Below, one piece after another: positions 63,301-64,000 of a stretch of 64,000 nt of DNA. Below the pieces are notes generated by a model. It saw only the letters and a program-made list of their open reading frames with translations, ran no database searches and was not told the origin of the DNA. The position numbers and the translations under genes are program-made. The DNA is from Strongylocentrotus droebachiensis (Eukaryota > Echinodermata > Echinoidea > Camarodonta > Strongylocentrotidae): assembly GCA_035222895.1 (NCBI GenBank), contig JAVYIG010000068.1, positions 248,001 through 312,000 of the forward strand, read 5' to 3'. Every line of letters starts with the position of its first letter. Positions within the stretch are counted from its first letter, which is position 1.

Positions 63301-63567
63301 AATTACATGGATTTTGCGAATAAGTCCCCTTACCTGTCGCATGCCGGGTCGCATGTTGTACCCTCTTTCCTTGCATGTTGTAAGGAACCGTAGGGCATAC
63401 TCCACATTCTTTTTGGTGAGGATGAGGAAGAGCGGGGTGTTCTTGGACCCATCTTCTGCGAGAGGATTGGCTCCGTGGTCGAGGAGAAGTAGAGCCGTTT
63501 CAAAATGATTATTATGGCATGCAATGTTGAGAAGCGTTGACTTAATTCCGCCGACCTTAACAGGTTC
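25292..63567 (-). CDS. TRPA-family (TRPA1-like) cation channel, 20 exons, 5' end outside window
   Basis: This is a tetrameric, non-selective, calcium-permeable plasma-membrane channel. Relatives sense heat, cold, touch or reactive chemicals. Twenty exons with matching phases sum to 3069 nt: 1022 residues and a TAA stop. Residue numbers here start at the first residue in the window. About ten ankyrin repeats lie at 1-470, a linker at 478-600, S1 at about 612-634, S2 662-690, S3 709-730, S4 745-777, S5 780-806, pore 812-835 with filter GEIDY, S6 856-879, TRP-like helix 880-902 and a C-terminal coiled coil near 970-1010. The sequence WQWQLGAFAVFLTW before S4 and MNLLTGLAV after S6 are TRPA signatures. 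Human TRPA1 has 1119 residues, so roughly 100 N-terminal residues are missing and should lie beyond 64000. The introns are swollen by transposons. Assignment to TRPA1 rather than another TRPA subfamily is open. Confidence 0.93.
25874..26059 (-). CDS. TRPA exon W19: C-terminal domain
   Basis: 186 nt, phase 0-0. The acceptor is caaacgtcttgtag and the donor ACG|GTAAAT. It reads TGAILDVQEKNPVILWQSSV through WSELHYKWTGYKETHD to a charged FIEELERT. Only this frame is open across the whole exon and fits the phases. Similarity to known TRPA C-termini is weak. Confidence 0.78.
26362..26430 (-). CDS. TRPA exon W18: TRP-like helix after S6
   Basis: 69 nt, phase 0-0. The acceptor is ctttctttcacag and the donor GAG|GTAAGC. 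It encodes TGLAVYDIEVIRTKAKMHNR then ALE. TRPA1 usually has GLAVGDI at this point, and here the Gly is Tyr. It is a small exon but has excellent splice sites. Confidence 0.93.
26855..27067 (-). CDS. TRPA exon W17: pore and S6
   Basis: 213 nt, phase 0-0. The acceptor is ttcttttttctag and the donor CTG|GTAAGT. The pore helix is FHTLWDSIGKVLAMM and the filter region TGEIDYSG; human TRPA1 has LGDINYRE here, so the key acidic residue is Glu in place of Asp. S6 is THIIFVIFIIFMPILIMNLL. Confidence 0.97.
28347..30430 (+). mobile_element. LINE-A2, CR1/L2-like, 5'-truncated, nested in LINE-B
   Basis: It is flanked by the 9 bp duplication ATATAAAGT (28338-28346 and 30431-30439). Reverse transcriptase runs 28347-28925 (KIAKVVSIFKKGDP, NYRPISLLTTLSKILEKL, FLDFSKAFDTIDH). 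It shifts frame, then continues 29016-29663 with GPLLFITYINDF, catalytic YADDSSIF and TKFLGLFIDDKMSW. The 3' UTR ends in (AACTATCT)n just before 30430. It is the same broad family as the LINE at 10.1-18.0 kb. Confidence 0.93.
31337..31955. mobile_element. hAT-like MITE, copy 2, 619 bp
   Basis: Ends are CAGGCGCGTACGCAGG and CCTGCGTACGCGCATG, one mismatch in the 16 bp inverted repeat. The 8 bp duplication AGTACCAG lies at 31329-31336 and 31956-31963. The interior has three copies of an aacgactcagc..accgctgaataagcgg unit separated by long G and T runs. It is longer than copy 1 because of extra units and homopolymer growth. It is inserted in LINE-B. Confidence 0.92.
33027..33118 (-). CDS. TRPA exon W16: S5
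   Basis: 92 nt. The acceptor is tctcttccacag and the donor CAG|GTATTC. It reads VLSTLLSFILVAGIFILSFA and VVFCILLSNQ, a continuous hydrophobic S5. The next intron (5.9 kb) holds three nested transposons. Confidence 0.94.
33456..33564 (-). CDS. TRPA exon W15: S4
   Basis: 109 nt. The acceptor is gttttgttttag and the donor G|GTAAAA. It encodes EWQWQLGAFAVFLTWFNFIL then FPFLGIYVLMFL, one of the best TRPA signatures (WQ-x-GA-x-AVFL-x-W ... GIYV-x-MF). Split Glu codon with W16. Confidence 0.96.
33958..34160. mobile_element. probable pogo-like MITE
   Basis: The pattern cagtgaccacctgtatag at the left and ctttatagacaggtttcactg at the right is inverted, with repeated agaccac units inside. This resembles pogo/Tc1-type MITEs. 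The exact ends and duplication are unclear. Confidence 0.45.
34725..34921 (-). mobile_element. TTAA-flanked repeat, copy 2 (minus strand)
   Basis: It is flanked by TTAA at 34721-34724 and 34922-34925. It is the reverse complement of the 187 bp units at 18946 and 53282, with aagaaaaagaggatcatggg and ctcattaactcagctctc. It is 197 bp in this copy and lies in the S3-S4 intron of the TRPA gene. Confidence 0.65.
35050..36130 (-). mobile_element. LINE-E, C-terminal remnant
   Basis: On the minus strand: FDQLVLPILLYGSEIWGFE, then CMVLGEVGRLKLEKYIESRM and, in another frame, LGDEFHYLFVCPTFRSDRK. These are the post-polymerase thumb and the H/C-containing tail of a distinct LINE type with an LYGSE-WG motif. 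It is frameshifted and 5'-truncated near 36130. Confidence 0.75.
36430..36582 (-). CDS. TRPA exon W14: S2-S3 loop and S3
   Basis: 153 nt, phase 0-0. The acceptor is tttctcttgatcag and the donor GCT|GTGAGC. A basic loop (RKSTLSSFRGLRIVLR) leads into a hydrophobic S3, VISCHVFTILFILPGF. The donor is acceptable but not strong. Confidence 0.85.
36583..37873. other. intron sequence, nothing identified
   Basis: Part of the S2-S3 intron. I see no exon or element with recognisable ends. Several CpG-containing acgcg words occur near 36170-36230 and 37770-37800. Confidence 0.4.
37878..38407. mobile_element. piggyBac-like MITE (family B), 530 bp
   Basis: Left end TTAA then AGGTACAATGTCCC. The right end is GGGACATAGTACCT then TTAA, with inverted similarity extending about 24 bp (to ttgcag/ctgcaa). 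TTAA at 37874-37877 and 38408-38411 is the piggyBac-type target. No transposase. Its right end lies 36 bp from the donor of the S1-S2 exon. Confidence 0.82.
38444..38764 (-). CDS. TRPA exon W13: pre-S1, S1 and S2
   Basis: 321 nt, phase 0-0. The acceptor is catgttattccag and the donor TTT|GTAAGA. The pre-S1 ALLNHPVVRLFLRQK matches TRPA (ELLNHPV). S1 is YWIYFFLMLTLLILV. The extracellular loop has an NYT glycosylation sequon. S2 is KVGTWIILTLTVL. Two decayed copies of its first third lie just upstream (38823-39010). A TTAA-flanked MITE ends 36 bp below its donor. Confidence 0.95.
38823..39010 (-). pseudogene. two decayed tandem copies of the start of TRPA exon W13
   Basis: 38823-38890 matches 38724-38795 (cagggtg... 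gttttgatctggaataacat) and still reads splice acceptor plus IKSDKSEDFLSTL, against IKTEESTALLNHP in the real exon. 38940-39010 matches 38660-38740 (ggcgagtg..ctttc, gggtgattcaacaatgcc). Each has lost the frame beyond this. The unit is a local tandem duplication of about 100-200 bp. Confidence 0.75.
39246..39311 (-). CDS. TRPA exon W12: linker before S1
   Basis: 66 nt, phase 0-0. The acceptor is ttattctcatag and the donor GCC|GTATAC. It reads VSTNFEEVGTLKDGARINVT. It is short and poorly conserved, supported by splice sites and phase only. It could be alternatively spliced, since skipping it keeps the frame. Confidence 0.65.
39777..40000 (+). mobile_element. SINE family 2
   Basis: The head has A box tggtctagtggata and B box ggggttcgaatccc. 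The body has gaagtaaatgggtacccgg and ends near gccggggtaataatgatgca. It is antisense to the TRPA gene. Confidence 0.8.
40126..40232 (-). CDS. TRPA exon W11: linker
   Basis: 107 nt. The acceptor is very good (ttctcttcaaatttcag) and the donor is CAG|GTAAAC. It encodes GRMSLDTMATRGYEIILHTF and a Gly/Ser/Asp-rich end. I see no clear match in vertebrate TRPA1, so it may be lineage-specific. Phase is consistent both ways. A LINE fragment begins about 60 bp upstream of its acceptor. Confidence 0.72.
40290..40760 (+). mobile_element. LINE 3'-end fragment (C-terminal tail and UTR)
   Basis: A frame 40302-40493 reads LRPLRSSSTLQLKYGDRAFS then APILWNKLPAHI and FKSLLKTHLFNS, the usual CR1-type C-terminus with stop. 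The 3' end carries ttaagcgcctaataaatg and (ATT)n. It is strongly 5'-truncated and lies just upstream of TRPA exon W11. Confidence 0.8.
41436..41579 (-). CDS. TRPA exon W10: post-ankyrin linker
   Basis: 144 nt. The acceptor is tatcctttcag and the chosen donor A|GTAATG. It reads VGKFVLDKCITRPSD and KYTIKVDYELLEDWF, aligning with the VLD-x-C and Y-x-I-x-x-x-Y-x-x-L elements of TRPA linkers. The donor is of moderate quality but gives the phase needed by W11. Confidence 0.85.
41680..42060 (-). mobile_element. SINE family 2, near full length
   Basis: Read on the minus strand: tRNA-like head (gaggtctagtagatacatga, B box cggttcgagtctc), body with aaataaatgggtatctg, 3' module with aatgcgctatatatatatta and an (att)n tail. 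It shows the full layout of the family. It lies in the short intron between W9 and W10, in the same sense as the gene. Confidence 0.8.
42094..42209 (-). CDS. TRPA exon W9: end of the ankyrin domain
   Basis: 116 nt. The acceptor is tttcaatag and the donor G|GTATAC. It encodes RIAVKLLSEEDWRTLLTH and TPMRKLIEKMP. The last matches the TRPA stretch that closes the ankyrin domain (M-x-x-LI-x-x-MP). Confidence 0.92.
42300..42460 (+). repeat. (CTA)n microsatellite
   Basis: About 150 bp of cta/ctt triplets. The poly-Thr and poly-Leu frames through it are artefacts. Confidence 0.92.
42600..45112 (-). mobile_element. LINE-C, minus strand, main part
   Basis: Endonuclease end: VILMGDFNLPSIDWNTY (about 45050-45000), NILDLLSTN, MSDHEAVTCE. 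Reverse transcriptase, 44578-43385: NVTAVFKKGDRSKPSNYKQV, DCQHGFRKHHSCETQL, DCLILDFSKVFDFVAYRRLL, SGVPHGYRV, after which the frame shifts. It continues MKFNPAKCSLLHITKKRR and SHPYIGVEFSSKMDW (43388-43080) and C-terminal pieces to about 42788. It is a single damaged copy. Its 5' continuation is found at 49134-49175, beyond the LINE-D insertion. Confidence 0.9.
45439..45795 (+). pseudogene. LINE-D ORF start: signal-like leader, 2A-like motif, endonuclease start
   Basis: The frame opens MKMVKLLAFVFLMLSLKEPY, a basic end and hydrophobic core like a signal peptide, with a small-residue stretch (TACA) after it. A Ser-rich spacer follows, then GNIETNPGP at residues 72-80 (45652-45678). After that the APE endonuclease begins (NARSIRNKG). 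A stop and frameshift near 45795 break the frame. The family is known for 2A at just this place in sea urchin LINEs. The leader's function in retrotransposition is not known. Confidence 0.85.
45652..45678 (+). other. 2A-like ribosome-skipping motif (GNIETNPGP)
   Basis: The 2A consensus is D(V/I)ExNPGP, with skipping between Gly and the final Pro. Here the Asp is Asn, while IETNPGP is intact. Asn at this position may lower activity. Upstream residues are Ser/Leu-rich, as in some other LINE 2As. Confidence 0.82.
49134..49175 (-). mobile_element. LINE-C, 5' continuation beyond the LINE-D insertion
   Basis: The minus strand reads LIVVFGSFYRTTD, the endonuclease strand that normally reads IVGSFYRPP. 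Joined to the flank at 45112 it leads into DYFQLSLHSDLE and then the MGDFN loop. The junction shares only CTC on each side. Confidence 0.65.
49205..49420 (-). mobile_element. SINE family 1 (Thr-like head), minus strand
   Basis: The reverse complement shows gatagctcagtcggtagagc, ggtctcgtaatccggtgatc and B box gggttcgaaatc, a near-intact threonine-like tRNA head with anticodon CGT. The body and the gctttcttagcagtcaggta 3' part follow. It is the youngest-looking head of the three. Confidence 0.87.
49794..50090. repeat. about 100 bp tandem repeat, three copies
   Basis: Units start ctcttaatccttgtctgaatt near 49794, 49886 and 49994 and contain ttaaattattagagaaag...gattcgttgtac. A partial relative is at about 49425. 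Spacing is 92 and 108 bp. Confidence 0.75.
50250..50550. repeat. cluster of short imperfect palindromes (gtaaat/acaccc)
   Basis: Words such as gtgtaaatttgcaccc, gactccctatagggagtaa and ctatggggagtaaatctac recur in both orientations. The tract is rich in small hairpins. No coding signal. Confidence 0.6.
51289..51510 (+). repeat. pyrimidine-rich low-complexity tract
   Basis: Long run of ttt/ctt/cct. The Phe/Leu/Ser-rich frames here are composition artefacts. Confidence 0.85.
51823..51974 (-). CDS. TRPA exon W8: two ankyrin repeats
   Basis: 152 nt. The acceptor is atcgttccag and the donor A|GTAGGT. It reads NMTPLMYACRRGDLFNVDLL when joined to W7, then CDNNGLNCLDHAINNGHE. Two bases carry into W9. 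The 9.6 kb intron that follows is filled by nested LINEs and a hAT-like element. Confidence 0.93.
52203..52811. mobile_element. piggyBac-like MITE (family A), 609 bp
   Basis: TTAA at 52199-52202 and 52812-52815. Ends are AGGGCCACTCTGACC and the reverse complement AGGGCCACTCTAACT, 11 bp identical. There is no coding capacity. It lies in the intron between TRPA exons W7 and W8. Confidence 0.8.
53049..53184 (-). CDS. TRPA exon W7: ankyrin repeat
   Basis: 136 nt. The acceptor is tctttcaccag and the donor AAC|GTGAGT. It encodes NKSGETPLHIAIKEGHRELT, a textbook repeat. Split codon AG+A (Arg) joins W6. It ends in phase 0. Confidence 0.94.
53282..53468 (+). mobile_element. 187 bp TTAA-flanked repeat, copy 3
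   Basis: TTAA at 53278-53281 and 53469-53472. It has the same length and clear similarity to 18946-19132 over the whole unit (ccctctatata, ggtcccccatgatcctct, gagctgagttgatgagat). Confidence 0.7.
53952..54348. mobile_element. MULE-like fold-back element, 397 bp
   Basis: Long inverted repeats of about 100 bp (gcgtattttttttccgtacc ... against ... ggtacggaaaaaaaatacgc) surround a spacer with telomere-like ctaaccctaatcc words. A perfect 9 bp duplication, GGCCTGCCC, lies at 53943-53951 and 54349-54357. A 9 bp duplication and long inverted repeats suit Mutator-like (MULE) elements. No transposase. Confidence 0.85.
54358..56439. other. intron sequence, nothing identified
   Basis: No exon of the TRPA gene or element with recognised ends is seen. 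A pair of short inverted words around 55060-55130 (agtattaatgactgcttt against aaagcagtcattaatact) can form a hairpin. Confidence 0.4.
56440..56528 (-). mobile_element. SINE family 2 head, partial
   Basis: The reverse complement shows ggaggtctagtggataagt and B box gaggttcgaatctctg, a tRNA-like head followed by a short body. It is truncated. Confidence 0.65.
56582..56672 (-). mobile_element. SINE family 2 head, partial
   Basis: The reverse complement shows tggtctagttgactagta and B box ggggttcgaatccc. It sits only 25 bp upstream of the window edge of TRPA exon W6 (donor side), so it lies next to that splice site. Confidence 0.65.
56697..56852 (-). CDS. TRPA exon W6: ankyrin repeat
   Basis: 156 nt. 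The acceptor is cttgtatag and the chosen donor AG|GTTTGT. It reads DEQNNNVMHLIAQGGHLDTA, a repeat with the usual LIAQGGHLD helix. An alternative donor lies 10 nt downstream (CAG|GTGGTG), but only the chosen one keeps frame with W7. Confidence 0.9.
57325..57422 (-). CDS. TRPA exon W5: linker between ankyrin repeats
   Basis: 98 nt. The acceptor has a strong pyrimidine tract (cccttatcatttag) and the donor is A|GTAAGA. It encodes EFLNELDYIDMGNPNHADLE and a short basic end. It was found by splice signals and phase, not by a long open frame. It joins W4 in phase 0 and leaves two bases that make Glu with W6. Confidence 0.82.
58001..59520. repeat. 1.52 kb tandem repeat, unit 1
   Basis: It begins aatcccattcg.tttgcacg and matches 59521-61020 along nearly its whole length. 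Inside are two related sub-blocks of about 330 bp, at about 58001-58350 and 59160-59490. Both contain catgc.tgaccgtccaggc. Minus-strand frames of about 70 codons are kept in both units, but they have no known motif and no splice logic. It lies within the W4-W5 intron of the TRPA gene. Confidence 0.88.
59521..61020. repeat. 1.52 kb tandem repeat, unit 2
   Basis: The second copy, offset by 1520 bp. Differences from unit 1 are scattered base changes and small indels (for example 60958-60967 adds about 10 bp). It ends near gattgcatttctagttc, after which the two diverge. Confidence 0.88.
61150..61305 (-). mobile_element. SINE family 2, partial
   Basis: The reverse complement shows a tRNA-like head with B box taggttcgagtcccga, then acatt.atctacattcgcc and gggtacctgggag. 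It lies just downstream of exon W4. Confidence 0.65.
61451..61646 (-). CDS. TRPA exon W4: degenerate ankyrin repeat
   Basis: 196 nt. The acceptor is ttcgattgcag and the donor GAG|GTTTGT. It reads DGIPLLMKFTALRGSSDCLV, a diverged repeat, then a charged segment. The minus-strand frame is open throughout and the phases agree with W3 and W5. The following intron carries the 1.52 kb duplication. Confidence 0.88.
62253..62502 (-). CDS. TRPA exon W3: ankyrin repeats
   Basis: 250 nt. The acceptor is ttacctctag and the donor AG|GTAACT. Two clear repeats: NGPNVMHTACRKGHLDLAIM and KGWTPLHYACSQNYPEMVEK. Phases match W2 (1 base in) and W4 (2 bases out). Confidence 0.94.
62570..62680 (+). repeat. telomere-like ggttag/ggttaa tract
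   Basis: Degenerate repeats of gttagggttaaggttaggg. The same kind of words form the spacer of the MULE-like element at 53952-54348. It is interstitial and degenerate, not a telomere. Confidence 0.65.
62870..62963 (-). CDS. TRPA exon W2: ankyrin repeat
   Basis: 94 nt. The acceptor is tacatgcag and the donor T|GTAAGT. It encodes NVNGRTALHQAIKIGHKPLI, a canonical ankyrin start (GRTALHQAI). It leaves one base that completes a Leu with exon W3. Confidence 0.92.
62995..63070 (+). repeat. (CTA)n microsatellite
   Basis: Runs of aat and cta triplets in the short intron upstream of exon W2 acceptor. The poly-Thr and poly-Ser frames are artefacts. Confidence 0.88.
63334..63567 (-). CDS. TRPA exon W1: ankyrin repeats
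   Basis: 78 codons, phase 0 at both ends. The acceptor is ttaatttcacag and the donor CAG|GTAAGG. It holds two repeats: STLLNIACHNNHFETALLLL and NTPLFLILTKKNVEYALRFL. It is the first TRPA exon in the window. The acceptor shows that at least one exon lies upstream. Confidence 0.93.
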
Positions 63568-63739
63568 CTGTGAAATTAACCAGTGGTGAAATGAACGAAT
63601 GATGGTTATTATGGTAATAATCAATAATGATTGTAATAATAATGATGATCATGATAATAATAATGACAATAAGAATAATACAAATATCTTATTAATAATT
63701 ACGATAATAGTAAATATGATTATACTACTACTACTATTA

Positions 63740-64000
63740 CTAATAATAATGATAATCCTATACAGCGCATATCAAATATTTATCAATGCCTCTAAGCGCT
63801 TCTATAGAGCTTTGGATTATTAACCTAATACAGGCGCTGAAGCTTCAAGTAATACTTTCTTATCAATACCCATTTACTTCGCCCGGGTCGAGTTAGGTAA
63901 ATGTAGATTAGTTTCTGGTCAAAGACCGTTAGTGCTGCATGGCAGGGATTCGAACCCCGTACTTTTTGGTTCACAGTCTGGTGGCTTATTTACTAGACCG
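63740..64000 (-). mobile_element. SINE family 2, cut by the window edge
   Basis: The reverse complement gives head ggtctagtaaataagcca, B box ggggttcgaatccc, body gcgaagtaaatgggtatt, then agaagcgcttagaggcattg and tatgcgctgtatagga with an (att)n/(agt)n tail. It is a nearly complete copy showing every module. Confidence 0.8.

Noticed and set aside
1..64000. CRISPR arrays, operons, prophage or plasmid functions
   Set aside because: The window is plainly eukaryotic. The regular repeats are microsatellites or transposon parts, not repeat-spacer arrays.

Overview
The window is eukaryotic and AT-rich, from a marine invertebrate and most likely an echinoderm. The grounds are a gene in 20 small exons with GT-AG introns, many microsatellites and homopolymers, tRNA-derived SINEs, and several kinds of non-LTR retrotransposon (LINE). 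One LINE has an N-terminal hydrophobic leader followed by a 2A-like motif, a layout known from sea urchin and amphioxus LINEs. The species cannot be fixed from the sequence. There is no sign of prokaryotic operons, CRISPR or phage.

The one clear host gene is a TRPA-family (TRPA1-like) cation channel on the minus strand, 63567 down to 25292. I could place 20 exons whose splice phases all agree. They total 3069 nt, or 1022 codons plus a TAA stop. The protein starts inside the ankyrin-repeat domain, so the first exon(s) lie beyond the right edge. In order it encodes about ten ankyrin repeats (63.6-42.1 kb), a linker (41.6-39.2 kb), S1-S2 (38.8-38.4 kb), S3 (36.5 kb), S4 (33.5 kb), S5 (33.1 kb), pore and S6 (27.1-26.9 kb), a TRP-like helix (26.4 kb) and a C-terminal coiled coil (26.1-25.3 kb). 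A possible poly(A) signal is at 24912-24917.

Most of the remaining sequence is mobile DNA, often nested. From 9.3 to 18.7 kb, a SINE is split by a 9.1 kb terminal-inverted-repeat element. That element holds a plus-strand LINE, which is itself broken by a hAT-like MITE, a SINE tail, two fold-back elements and a decayed cysteine-rich gene. From 27.2 to 32.7 kb, inside one TRPA intron, a minus-strand LINE is cut by a plus-strand LINE (9 bp target duplication) and by a second copy of the hAT-like MITE (8 bp duplication). From 42.6 to 51.6 kb, in another intron, a minus-strand LINE is cut in its endonuclease domain by the 2A-bearing LINE, and a 2.4 kb hAT-like element follows. Further introns hold TTAA-flanked MITEs of three families, a MULE-like fold-back element with a 9 bp duplication, and a 1.52 kb sequence duplicated in tandem.

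The first 9 kb are largely non-coding apart from SINE and MITE copies. One weak candidate is a first coding exon of another minus-strand gene (3378-3459) that would run out of the left edge.

Exon borders were placed by eye from open frames, splice consensus and phase. Most LINE outer limits are approximate unless a target duplication is quoted.
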